Source: Meiothermus cerbereus DSM 11376 (lineage in GTDB: Bacteria > Deinococcota > Deinococci > Deinococcales > Thermaceae). Taken from it: 51,956 nucleotides of DNA. A program made the translations under genes and the position numbers. This document shows, in pieces, positions 1-7,280 of the stretch (position 1 is its first letter; each line of letters begins with the position of its first letter). Below the pieces are notes generated by a model. The model made no database searches. It was not told where the DNA came from and saw only the letters and a list, made by a program, of their open reading frames with translations. Location of the stretch: contig NZ_JHVI01000026.1 of assembly GCF_000620065.1 (NCBI RefSeq), forward strand, positions 1 through 51,956, read 5' to 3'.

Positions 1-2
1 AG

Positions 3-308
3 TTTCAGCAGGAGGTGGACCCAGAGGGGCGGAAGGTTCTGGTGCTGCTTTTGGACAACGCAGGCTGGCACCGGGCCAAAGACCTCCAGGTACCGCCCGG
101 TCTGCTGCTGCTGCACTTACCGCCCTACACCCCCGAGCTCTCCCCGGCAGAGCCGGTGGTGCCTTTGCTGCGGGAAGCGGTGGCCAATGAGAGTTTCCCC
201 AGCTTGGAGGCTTTGCAAGAGCGTCTGGCAGAGCGGTGTGTCTATCTCCAGGAGCACCCCGAGGTCATCCGGGGGGTGGCGGGGTTCGGGTGGATTCCTG
301 AAGAATGA
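3..308 (+). mobile_element. IS630-type transposase, C-terminal part (cut by window start)
   Basis: The reading frame is open from the first bases and ends at 308, so only about the last 100 residues of a DDE transposase are present. Two catalytic blocks of IS630/Tc1-like enzymes are visible: LLDNAGWH (second aspartate of the DDE triad) and LPPYTPELSPAE (the closing glutamate). The rest is the usual helical tail. IS630 elements insert at TA dinucleotides, and a TA at 327-328 marks the likely right boundary, because the prepilin frame on the other strand breaks there. PAEPVV in place of the usual PAERVW is slightly unusual. Whether the full element is active cannot be judged. Confidence 0.85.
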
Positions 309-316
309 CTATCTAT

Positions 317-394
317 CTAAGGTTGGTACAAGATGCCCAGGATGGTGATCACAATGATCAGTTCAATCACGCTCATTCCGCACGCACGCTTCAC
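317..394 (-). pseudogene. Type IV prepilin N-terminus, truncated by IS630
   Basis: On the minus strand a GTG at 392-394, preceded by AAGGGGG, opens a 25-codon frame reading MKRACG then MSVIELIIVITILGIL. This is the classic type IV prepilin start: a short basic leader, a Gly at the PilD cleavage site, Glu at mature position 5, and a hydrophobic helix ending ILGIL. After LY the match stops exactly at a TA (327-328), and a TAG follows at 317-319 inside the sequence that belongs to the insertion element. I read it as a pilin or pseudopilin gene destroyed by the adjacent IS630 insertion; the remainder would lie beyond the left edge of the window, on the far side of the element. Confidence 0.75.
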
Positions 395-427
395 AAGACC
401 CCCTTATCCAACGCAGCCGGTGTCTGA

Positions 428-562
428 GGGCTACCCACCTCGATTACAACACCACCCCCTGCCCACTCCCTGCGGACAACCTACCGCTTCACTGGGGTTG
501 TGCAAGTGACCTATAACCCAAAAACTGTGTCCAGGACAAGGGAAAAAACAACATTTGATTAA
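428..562 (+). pseudogene. Possible gene tail remnant upstream of trmI
   Basis: The 318 nt between the prepilin start and trmI hold no intact gene. One plus-strand frame, open from a TGA at 425-427 to TAA at 560-562, ends in a plausible beta-strand-rich tail (TYRFTGVVQVTYNPKTVS). It has no start codon with a ribosome site. It may be the 3' end of a decayed gene from the pilin neighbourhood, or chance. Nothing else was recognised here apart from the trmI promoter. Confidence 0.2.
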
Positions 563-674
563 CAGCAATCTGGCGTCGGGCAAAGCGAAATTGCACCCTG
601 GATGGCTTTAGAAATTAACAAACCACCCCCCCAACTGGGGGATTCCGCAGGGCTACTGAAATAACGCCCCAGGT

Positions 675-705
675 TTGACAAACACACCCATCCACCCGCT
701 ACCCT
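675..705 (+). promoter_or_regulatory. trmI promoter, near-leaderless
   Basis: TTGACA at 675-680 and TACCCT at 700-705 (spacing 19) lie directly before the ATG at 713. Only seven bases separate the -10 box from the start codon, so the transcript is expected to be leaderless or almost so. This agrees with the absence of a Shine-Dalgarno sequence. The same geometry recurs at several genes in the window. Confidence 0.6.
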
Positions 706-712
706 AAAGCTC

Positions 713-1483
713 ATGACCTACGGCGACTGGGCCCTGCTGCAAGACCGGCGGGGCCGCACTTATTTGTTTCGCTTGCAGGAAGGCGCTACCTTCAACTATC
801 ACCGAGGTTCTATCCGCCACGAGGCCATCGTGCAGGCCGGGGCCGGCCAGAAAATTGCCACCCCCCAGGGAGAGCTGTTTACCATCCACCGCCCCACCCT
901 GGAAGACTACGTGCTCCACATGCCCCGCGAGGCCACCCCCACCTACCCCAAGGATGCCGCCACCATTTGCTTTCTGCTCGACCTGGCCCCAGGTATGCGG
1001 GTGCTGGAGGCGGGCTCGGGTTCGGGCGGCCTGACCCTGTACTTGGCGCGTGCCGTGGGCCCAACCGGCCAGGTCTGGAGCTACGAAGCCCGCCCGCGAC
1101 ACCTCGAGCGGGCCAAACGCAACCTGAGCGGGTTTGAAGACTGGGGCAACGTCACCTGGGTAGAAGCCGACCTGGCCCAGGCCGAGCTGCCCCCTAGTGC
1201 CTTCGACGGCATCGCGCTAGATCTAATGGAACCCTGGACGGTGCTAGATTCCATCACCCCGGCACTCAAGATAGACCGCTTTCTGGCCTGCTACCTGCCC
1301 AACCTCACCCAGGTCATTGCGCTCCTGGAGCACCTCCAAACCCAGGGCCTGCCCTATCTGCTCGAGCGCACCCTGGAGGTACAGCACCGCGAGTGGGATC
1401 TGCGCCCCCCCATCGCCCATCCCAAGTTTCAGCAGGTGGGGCATACGGCCTTTCTGGTGCAGCTCAGACGGGTGGAGGGCTGA
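713..1483 (+). CDS. trmI: tRNA (adenine-58-N1)-methyltransferase TrmI
   Basis: This 256-aa protein matches the bacterial TrmI family in length and layout. A small N-terminal beta domain (residues 1-65) is followed by a class I SAM-dependent methyltransferase domain. Motif I is VLEAGSGSGGLTLYLA (about residues 97-112), and the acidic ribose-binding position follows in VWSYEARP. IALDLMEPW (about 166-174) corresponds to the catalytic DxxxPW-type motif of this family. TrmI makes m1A58 in the T-loop of tRNAs, a modification important for growth at high temperature in Thermus. The gene stands alone; the ATG at 713 is supported by the promoter just before it. Confidence 0.93.
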   Translation: MTYGDWALLQDRRGRTYLFRLQEGATFNYHRGSIRHEAIVQAGAGQKIATPQGELFTIHRPTLEDYVLHMPREATPTYPKDAATICFLLDLAPGMRVLEAGSGSGGLTLYLARAVGPTGQVWSYEARPRHLERAKRNLSGFEDWGNVTWVEADLAQAELPPSAFDGIALDLMEPWTVLDSITPALKIDRFLACYLPNLTQVIALLEHLQTQGLPYLLERTLEVQHREWDLRPPIAHPKFQQVGHTAFLVQLRRVEG

Positions 1484-1579
1484 CGGTGAAGCTCAACGGT
1501 GCAGCCTAGAGATTACGGTTTAACTCAAGGTTTGGTTGCGTCTTTCGGGAAAAGCCTGGCTATGCCCTTGCAGCGCCTG

Positions 1580-1846
1580 TTATGTGCGACGCTGAAACTC
1601 GACCGAAGGCCTGCCTTCAAGAAGACCCGCAACGGAGATGTCTTCGTCGATTTTGGGCCAGTGAATGCCTTCTCCATTACCCAGCAACTCATACTCGGCG
1701 CGCTCTTGCGGGTCGGCTTTTGCTAGCCGAGGAAACCAAACGATAGGTACAGCCAAGCGGCGGCCGTCAGACAGTGTGACGATCAGTTCGTCCTCGGTAC
1801 ACTCGACAGCGCTGGCAAGAATAGGTTTAGCGGCCAAAGAACTCAT
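1580..1846 (-). CDS. DUF2442 family protein
   Basis: An 88-aa protein of the DUF2442 type: a short beta-rich domain with the family's hallmark of a 'DGR' turn (LSDGRRLAVPIVWFPRL) and a closing GEGIHWP-D-DIS segment. I chose the ATG at 1844-1846 because GAGGAGG stands 6 bases upstream; an in-frame start seven codons earlier has no such support. It overlaps the end of the DUF4160 gene by 20 bases, so the two are translationally coupled. DUF4160 and DUF2442 genes are commonly paired and have been proposed as toxin-antitoxin-like modules; the function is not established. It lies convergent to trmI. Confidence 0.8.
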   Translation of the reverse strand: MSSLAAKPILASAVECTEDELIVTLSDGRRLAVPIVWFPRLAKADPQERAEYELLGNGEGIHWPKIDEDISVAGLLEGRPSVEFQRRT

Positions 1847-2063
1847 TCCACGCCTCCTCAATCGCAACCCTGTTCTCCTCTACAAGCCTGAACAACTTCG
1901 AGAGCTCCTGCGCCGAAAAGCCACTGCTGCTGGCATAGGCCACAGGTTTAAGCCAGAACTTTGCCAAAGCGCGGTCTCGCTGAACATGGATATGGGCGGG
2001 CTCGTCATTCTCGTTGGCGTAGAAGAAAAACCGATAAGGGCCGAGTCGCAAGACCGTAGGCAC
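1827..2063 (-). CDS. DUF4160 family protein
   Basis: This 78-aa protein has the DUF4160 signature: MPTVLR-GPYRFFFYANENDEPAHIHVQRD, followed by AKFWLKPV and a C-terminal helix. The ExxHIHV segment, with two histidines beside acidic residues, is the most conserved part of the family. Translation starts at a GTG (2061-2063), with a TAAGAT -10 box 6 nt upstream and no ribosome site, suggesting a leaderless message. It is the first gene of a two-gene unit with DUF2442. Such pairs are scattered among bacteria and look horizontally mobile. No activity can be read from the sequence. Confidence 0.82.
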   Translation of the reverse strand: MPTVLRLGPYRFFFYANENDEPAHIHVQRDRALAKFWLKPVAYASSSGFSAQELSKLFRLVEENRVAIEEAWNEFFGR

Positions 2064-2069
2064 ACATTC

Positions 2070-2075
2070 ATCTTA
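2070..2075 (-). promoter_or_regulatory. -10 box for the DUF4160/DUF2442 pair
   Basis: On the minus strand TAAGAT lies six bases before the GTG start at 2063. No convincing -35 box was found at 16-18 bp. The geometry fits a leaderless transcript. Confidence 0.45.
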
Positions 2076-2172
2076 GCGCATATCAGTTGGGTTCCGCGGC
2101 GGGCTGCAAGCGTAAGTCTCGAGCCCCCAAGTGTCTTCACCACCTATACTTGGCCGTGGTGGGGAGGCTTGA

Positions 2173-3693
2173 ATGGAAGGTTTACTGATCCATGCGGTGG
2201 TGCGCGAAATAGCCGGGCACCTGCCCTTGCGCAGCCTGGGCTGGGCTTTTCCCGACGAGGGTACGGCGGCCCTGCTGCTGGAGGGCCTGGGCAACCTGGT
2301 GCTGCGCTATCGCCCGCCCCATCCCTTGCTGACGCTGGAGCCGGGCCGCCTCGAGGGCCAAGCCAAAACCCCCTTCCAGCGCCTCCTGGAGGCCCGTTGC
2401 AAGGGGCGCTTGCTCAAAATGGAGCAGCTCAAGCTCGACCGGGTGGTCATGCTGGAGTTTGAGGGCGAAAAGGGTTTTGTGGACACCGCCCCTACCCGGC
2501 TGGTATTCGAGCTGACCGGTCGCAACGCCAACCTGATCCTTTGCGACCAGGAAGGGCAGATTGTGGGCCTCGACCGGCCCGTTACCTCGGCGGTCAATCG
2601 CTTCCGGGAGCTCAGGCCTGGCCTACCCTATACCCCGCCTCCCCCCTACCAGAAGCTCGACCCCCGCACCTTGCAGGCAGAGGAACTCGAGCCCTTTGTG
2701 GGTCAAACCCTCTCGCAGCTCATCAAAAACCTGGACGGGGTGGGCAAGGAGCTGGGGGCCGAACTGGCCCGCCGGGCCCAGCTCAGCCCCCAAACCCCGC
2801 TCAACCCCGAACATCTGCCGCTTATCCACAGGGTTATCCACAGCCTGGTGGAGCAGCCCGGCCTGCAAACCCAGCTCACCGAAGAGCTGCGGCAAGCCTG
2901 GGAGCAGGAAGAGACCGAGGCCCTGCGCAAGCCCCTGCGCGAGGCCCTGCGCCGCCAGCTCAAAACCCTAAAGGCCCGCCTGCAGGACTACACCCGGGCC
3001 TGGGAGCGGCTAGAGGAAGCCCAGCGGCTGCGTCATTGGGCCGACCTGCTGATGGCCTACGGGCACAGCCTGCCGCCAGGGCCGGTGGCTCGGCTCGAGG
3101 ACTTTTCCGGCCAGCCGGTGGAAATTCCTCTGGAAGCGGGCCTTTCGCCCATCCAGAACGCCAGCAACTTCTACGCACGGGCCAAGCGGCTGGAGGCCAA
3201 CGCCGAAAAGGCCCTCGAGCTGATTCCGGCCACCGAGGCCCAGATCGCGGGGCTCGAGCGCGACTTAGACCAGCTCGAGCAACTCCCCCGCCAGACCTTG
3301 CTGGAGCAAAACCGCAAAATCAAGGCCAAAGGCCCCCAGGTGGGGCTTCGCTGCAAAAGCCCCGGTGGCTTTGAGGTCTGGGTGGGCCGCAACAGCAAGG
3401 AAAACGACCTCCTGACCCGCATGGCCCACTCCGAAGACCTGTGGTTCCACGCCCAGGGCCTCCCCGGTTCGCACGTAATCCTGCGCACCCAGGGCCAGGC
3501 CACCAGCCTGTCCGACCTGCTCTTTGCGGCCCAATTGGCCGCTTATTACTCCAAAGCCAGGGGCGAAAAAAACGTGGCGGTGGACTATACCGCCAAAAAG
3601 CACGTCTGGCGGCCCCGCAAGGCGGCCCCCGGCCAGGTGCTCTACACCCAGGGCAGGACGCTTTTTGTGGATGCTGAGCTTCCGGACAGTTGA
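2173..3693 (+). CDS. rqcH: RqcH/NFACT-family ribosome quality control protein
   Basis: This 506-aa protein has the full NFACT layout: NFACT-N domain (about 1-200), a coiled-coil middle rich in Leu, Arg and Glu (about 250-390), and a C-terminal NFACT-R domain containing DLWFHAQGLPGSHVILR (about 423-439). The DR pair that RqcH needs to recruit tRNA is present at D89-R90 (KLDRVVMLEF). RqcH binds stalled 50S-peptidyl-tRNA complexes and adds C-terminal alanine tails that mark the nascent chain for degradation. Older annotations call such proteins fibronectin-binding (FbpA). Upstream are TATACT at 2145-2150 and GGGGAGG at 2161-2167, supporting the ATG at 2173. It is slightly shorter than Bacillus RqcH (about 570 aa), mainly in the coiled coil. 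Confidence 0.9.
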   Translation: MEGLLIHAVVREIAGHLPLRSLGWAFPDEGTAALLLEGLGNLVLRYRPPHPLLTLEPGRLEGQAKTPFQRLLEARCKGRLLKMEQLKLDRVVMLEFEGEKGFVDTAPTRLVFELTGRNANLILCDQEGQIVGLDRPVTSAVNRFRELRPGLPYTPPPPYQKLDPRTLQAEELEPFVGQTLSQLIKNLDGVGKELGAELARRAQLSPQTPLNPEHLPLIHRVIHSLVEQPGLQTQLTEELRQAWEQEETEALRKPLREALRRQLKTLKARLQDYTRAWERLEEAQRLRHWADLLMAYGHSLPPGPVARLEDFSGQPVEIPLEAGLSPIQNASNFYARAKRLEANAEKALELIPATEAQIAGLERDLDQLEQLPRQTLLEQNRKIKAKGPQVGLRCKSPGGFEVWVGRNSKENDLLTRMAHSEDLWFHAQGLPGSHVILRTQGQATSLSDLLFAAQLAAYYSKARGEKNVAVDYTAKKHVWRPRKAAPGQVLYTQGRTLFVDAELPDS

Positions 3694-3780
3694 GTGTGGT
3701 GGCTTTGCATTTGGCTAGACTGCTTAGTGCTCTGGCAACTTAATTCCTGGGATGGATTTAGCTCCTCTAATACCAGATTC

Positions 3781-3814
3781 GGTTAGTTCGTCACCGTTCG
3801 GTGACGAACTAACC
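3781..3814. repeat. Perfect 15-bp hairpin, tetraloop GTTC
   Basis: GGTTAGTTCGTCACC (3781-3795) and its exact complement (3800-3814) flank a 4-base loop. No T-run follows, so it is not a standard terminator, although it is 88 nt past rqcH. It belongs to a mosaic of repeated blocks: 3768-3790 recurs inverted at 15090-15112 (22 of 23 bases), and AACCCGACCGAAG (3811-3823) recurs inverted at 14943-14955. Confidence 0.85.
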
Positions 3815-3820
3815 CGACCG

Positions 3821-3922
3821 AAGGGATACGCTTTCTTCGCCGAGCGCAGCGAGGGGTGTGCTCTAGGATTCAAAAAGATAGCCTCTTAGCGCTTTTTGTT
3901 TGAAGATTATCTTTTTGAATCC
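3821..3922. repeat. Dispersed repeat R1, copy a (MITE-like)
   Basis: Two blocks are shared with 14781-14907 in opposite orientation: one at 3821-3864, ending GAGGGGTGTGCTCT, and one at 3865-3885 (21 of 21 bases), plus GTTTGAAGATTA at 3898-3909. Within it, GGATTCAAAAAGATA (3866-3880) and its perfect complement (3908-3922) form terminal inverted repeats around 27 bases, as in a small non-autonomous element. A TATAAT follows at 3925-3930 on the plus strand, pointing into the 3' end of the antiporter gene. The whole 3694-4001 interval holds no gene. Confidence 0.75.
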
Positions 3923-4001
3923 GGTATAATATCTGGGAGTTGCTTTGAGCGCCTCATTTGGGGGACTTCGTTGCACATCACTTTTTAACTTACCAGACTG
4001 C

Positions 4002-5231
4002 TTAGGGAGAAATCCCAGCCTCATCCTCGGCGCGAACCCGCAACCAACGGGCCGCCAAGGGCAGGGTGGTTCCCTGAACCAGCACCGAGAACAACACCAC
4101 AAAGAAGGTCACGTTGAAAATCTTTTGTGCCGATTCAACCCCGGCCAACAAGGGAAAGGTAGCCAGTACGATGGGAATGGCCCCACGCAAGCCCACCCAG
4201 GAAACAAAAGCTTTCTCGTTGAAGGCGAAGCGCCGGCTGGGTAGGCTGAGGAAAACCGCCACAGGCCGGGCCACCAGCATCAGAAAGAGTGCCAGCAAAA
4301 TGGCCCCTACCGCCACCGAGGGGAGTTGGGAGGGAAAAACCAGCAGACCCAGGGTGAGGAACATCCCAATCTCCATCAGCCAGGTGTTACCTTCGTGAAA
4401 GGCCAATAGCGCCGTCTTGCGGGGAAAGTCGCTGTTGCCCACCACCACCCCCGCCACATAAGCCGCCAAAAAACCACTGCCACCCAGCACGGCGGTGAGC
4501 GAAAACACCAGGAGCATCAGCGCAACCGACAAAACCGCATACAGCCCATCGAAGCTAAGCCGGATGTTTTTCAAGGCCCAAGCCGCCGCTCGCCCCAGGC
4601 CATACCCCAGTAACAAGCCCAACAGCATCTGCTGGACAAACATGGGCAGAATCTGCCAAGCGTTCATCTCGGGGCGGGTCAGGAGGGCGGTCAGGCCGAT
4701 GGTAAGAAACACCGCCATGGGGTCGTTGGTGCCCGACTCGAACTCAAGCAAAGGCCGCAGATGCTTGCGCAGGCGCACCGCCCGCTCGCGCAGTACGCCA
4801 AAAACCGCGCTGGCATCGGTACTGGAAACAATGGCTCCCAATAGAAGGGCCTCGAGCCAGCCCCAGCTCAGGGCCCAGTAGGCAAATGCCCCGGTCAGCA
4901 GCATGGTTAGCAATACCCCAAAGGTGGCCAAGGATAAGCCAGCCCCCAGTACTGGGCGTACCGTGTTCCAGCGACTGAGGAGTCCGCCCGAATAAAGGAT
5001 GAAGATAAGCGCCACCGTACCTACGAGCTGAGCAGCGTAGTAGTTATCGAACCAAATCCCTCCTGGCCCATCGCTCCCGGCCAGCATCCCGATAACCAGA
5101 AACAACAGCAGTCCCGGCACCCCAAGCCGCCCCCCGAGCTTGGTGGCCAGCACGCTGAGGAGCAGCAGAGTGGCGGCAACTAGCAGAAGGGTCTCTGGTC
5201 TCGGCAAATACACCTCCACATACCCCGGCAA
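4002..5231 (-). CDS. NhaP-type cation/proton antiporter (CPA1 family)
   Basis: A 409-aa membrane protein with about 12-13 hydrophobic segments. Family motifs are clear: LGVPGLLLFLVIGMLAGS near the start, IVSSTDASAVFGVL (about 135-148) and FESGTNDPMAVFL (about 163-175). The last carries the ND pair typical of electroneutral CPA1 exchangers. A late SWVGLRGAIPIVLA motif (about 340) is also present. It exchanges Na+ or K+ for protons across the inner membrane, for pH and ion homeostasis. The E. coli K+/H+ antiporter NhaP2 (about 578 aa) has an additional cytoplasmic TrkA-C-type domain that is absent here, so ion choice is uncertain. It is followed on the same strand, upstream, by the FAH-family gene, 80 nt away. 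Confidence 0.85.
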   Translation of the reverse strand: MPGYVEVYLPRPETLLLVAATLLLLSVLATKLGGRLGVPGLLLFLVIGMLAGSDGPGGIWFDNYYAAQLVGTVALIFILYSGGLLSRWNTVRPVLGAGLSLATFGVLLTMLLTGAFAYWALSWGWLEALLLGAIVSSTDASAVFGVLRERAVRLRKHLRPLLEFESGTNDPMAVFLTIGLTALLTRPEMNAWQILPMFVQQMLLGLLLGYGLGRAAAWALKNIRLSFDGLYAVLSVALMLLVFSLTAVLGGSGFLAAYVAGVVVGNSDFPRKTALLAFHEGNTWLMEIGMFLTLGLLVFPSQLPSVAVGAILLALFLMLVARPVAVFLSLPSRRFAFNEKAFVSWVGLRGAIPIVLATFPLLAGVESAQKIFNVTFFVVLFSVLVQGTTLPLAARWLRVRAEDEAGISP

Positions 5232-5311
5232 AACCGCGGGGAACGCTGGTACTTCGGTGCGTGAAGCACCCCGGCTTCAGTATGCAGTTAAGCCAGCCCC
5301 AAAGCAGGGCC

Positions 5312-6088
5312 TCAGTGCCCAATTCGGGTGTGCAGGTCGCCGATGCCCTCGATGGCCACTTCCACGAGGTCGCCGGGCTTCAGCTCGCCCACCCCCTCGG
5401 GGGTGCCGGTGAGCACCACGTCGCCGGGTTCCAGGGTCATGAAACTGCTGATGTAGGAGAGGATTTTGGCCACCGGGAAGATCATCAGGCTGGTGTGGGC
5501 CTCCTGGCGCAGCTCGCCGTTTATATAGGTGCGCAGGGTGGTGTTTTGCGGATCGAGCGAGGTTACCAGCCAGGGCCCCAGGGGGCAGAACTTGTCGGCA
5601 GACTTGGCCCGCACCCATTGCAGGTCGGTTTTTTGCTTGTCGCGGGCGGTGACGTCCAGGGCGCAGGTATAGCCCAGCACGTGCTCGAGGGCCTCGCTTT
5701 CGGGCACGTTCTTCATGCGGCTCTCAATCACCACCGCCAGCTCCCCTTCGTAGTGCAGCAGGTTGGTGAAGCTGGGGTAAGGCACCGCATCGCCGGACTG
5801 CTCGGGGCGGGCCGGGTTGGCGGGGTGGGCCAGGGCATTGGGGGCTTTCAAGAAGAGCCCCGGCTCTTTGGGAAGGTCGCCGCCAAAATCGTGGCCCATT
5901 TCGCGGATGTGATCGAGGTAATTGCGGCCAACACACACAATCTTGCTGGGTGTGGCCGGGGCCAGCAGGGTCACACCCCCCAGATCAAAATGACGGCCCG
6001 TGGGGTTGCCCGCCGGGCCGTCGGTTTCGTGAATCAACTCGCCTTCCAGTATGCCCCACTGACCTGCGTCAAACCGTACAAGCTTCAT
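5312..6088 (-). CDS. Fumarylacetoacetate hydrolase (FAH) family protein
   Basis: 258 aa with an N-terminal substrate-capping region (1-50) and the catalytic FAH fold. Key pieces are [12 protein letters not shown] (about 49-60), the metal-binding [10 protein letters not shown] (about 113-122; Glu ligands), [10 protein letters not shown] (about 144-153; Asp ligand), and the closing [16 protein letters not shown]. Proteins of this type hydrolyse or decarboxylate acylpyruvates and 2-oxo-diacids with Mg2+ or Mn2+, for instance in homoprotocatechuate breakdown or as oxaloacetate decarboxylase. Substrate cannot be assigned from this neighbourhood. TATACT lies 9 nt upstream of the ATG on the minus strand (6098-6103). 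Confidence 0.88.
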   Translation of the reverse strand: MKLVRFDAGQWGILEGELIHETDGPAGNPTGRHFDLGGVTLLAPATPSKIVCVGRNYLDHIREMGHDFGGDLPKEPGLFLKAPNALAHPANPARPEQSGDAVPYPSFTNLLHYEGELAVVIESRMKNVPESEALEHVLGYTCALDVTARDKQKTDLQWVRAKSADKFCPLGPWLVTSLDPQNTTLRTYINGELRQEAHTSLMIFPVAKILSYISSFMTLEPGDVVLTGTPEGVGELKPGDLVEVAIEGIGDLHTRIGH

Positions 6089-6296
6089 AGTGGCTCAAGT
6101 ATACCGCTGATCGCAATTCCTGCCTTGGGACGTTTGGCTCAGGCTCATACCCCATTGGCCCCACCCATCCAGGGGAAAGTCCCATCCAGTCGGCGGCTTC
6201 TACCCTCGAGGTCACAAAACGCCTCGCAGGTGAAGTGTTAGAGTCTAAATAAGCAACCCCGAGGTTTGCCTCGAGGAAAGTACGAGAGGAGCAGAT

Positions 6297-7118
6297 ATGA
6301 GCGCACTTTTACTCTGGATTCTGGGCGTTCTGGGTGTACTGATTTTGCTCTGGGGCCTGACCCGCCTGCAAAAGGGCGGGCTGGCCTGGATGGGCCTTGG
6401 TTTGCTACTGGGCCTGGCTGGGCTGGGTGGGGCCTGGCTGCACCAGCAGTATGGCACCTCGGTCTTCTGGGGGCTGGGAATGCTGGGTGTTCTTTTGCTG
6501 GTCTGGGCCCTGCTCAACCTCAGGAGCCGCCTGGCCGGCTGGACAGCCACTCTGGCCGTGCTGTTGGCGCTAACTGGCTTTGGCAGCATCGTACTCCTAA
6601 ACAGCAGCAGCCCCAACCTGCTCACCTCGGGCGCCATCTCTGACCCACTAAGTGGCTTCCGCACCAACCCCACTGCCCCTACCTCGTCCGACACCCCTGG
6701 GGCTGCGCCCGTTCAGCCGTCGGAGCCCAGTCCAACCCCTGCCAGCCCCGAAACCACCTCGCCTGCACCCGGATCTAGCATCCCTCAACCCTCGCCTGAA
6801 CCCTCGCCACCACCCTCCGAACCCAGCCCTGCCCTGCCTGCCCCTACCCCACCCTCACCGTCGGCTGTTACTGGAAGCGTACGCGAGCTCGAGCCCACCT
6901 GCCCCTGCCTTCTCAACGTACAGGTGAAGGCGCCCAACCCCACGGTGCGGATTTTGCAGGGCACCACCGAGATTGCCAGCAGCAGGCTCGAGCGCTCGAG
7001 CTTCTTGCTCGAGGCCGGCGACTACACCCTCCAGGTCGAGGCCCCCGGCTACCGCACCTTTAGTGTGCTGATTAATGTACCCCGCAACCAAAACCTGGAA
7101 GTAGAGCTCGCACAATAA
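6297..7118 (+). CDS. Membrane protein with Pro-rich linker and PEGA-like domain
   Basis: 273 aa in three parts. Residues 1-100 hold four hydrophobic segments, mostly Leu and Gly. Residues about 110-195 form a low-complexity linker of Pro, Ser, Thr and Glu (repeats such as PSPEPSPPPSEPSP). Residues about 200-273 form a small beta domain ending LEAGDYTLQVEAPGYRTF, typical of PEGA/carboxypeptidase-regulatory-like surface domains. Two cysteines sit together at CPC just before that domain. The C-terminal domain probably lies outside the membrane. AGAGGAG six bases upstream fixes the ATG at 6297. No close functional relative was recognised. Confidence 0.65.
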   Translation: MSALLLWILGVLGVLILLWGLTRLQKGGLAWMGLGLLLGLAGLGGAWLHQQYGTSVFWGLGMLGVLLLVWALLNLRSRLAGWTATLAVLLALTGFGSIVLLNSSSPNLLTSGAISDPLSGFRTNPTAPTSSDTPGAAPVQPSEPSPTPASPETTSPAPGSSIPQPSPEPSPPPSEPSPALPAPTPPSPSAVTGSVRELEPTCPCLLNVQVKAPNPTVRILQGTTEIASSRLERSSFLLEAGDYTLQVEAPGYRTFSVLINVPRNQNLEVELAQ

Positions 7119-7233
7119 GCCCCCCAACCAGCCTCCGGCTTGTGGAAGCTGCCAAAAAGCCGCCGCCCCGGCAGGGCAGGTATGGCGTGAAGCCGACCGG
7201 GTGGGTTGCCAGAACGGGCCTTTCACGCATCGC

Positions 7234-7266
7234 TTGCACATTACACTACACCTCAGTATGGTGTAG
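7234..7266 (+). promoter_or_regulatory. Promoter with overlapping 7-bp inverted repeat (possible operator)
   Basis: TTGCAC (7234-7239) and TATGGT (7257-7262) are spaced by 17 bp. The perfect inverted repeat CTACACC (7246-7252) / GGTGTAG (7260-7266), centred 14 bp apart, brackets the -10 box. A dimeric repressor bound there would block transcription. The first suitable start codon downstream is the GTG at 7281. Confidence 0.45.
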
Positions 7267-7280
7267 ATATTGTGGGTGAA

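Noticed and set aside
3925-3930. TATAAT as promoter of a real gene
   Set aside because: No plus-strand gene follows before the antiporter gene on the other strand; kept only as a possible antisense promoter in the repeat.
5261-6241. 326-codon open frame on the plus strand
   Set aside because: Antisense to the FAH-family gene, which has clear catalytic motifs; the antisense frame shows only composition typical of GC-rich shadows.
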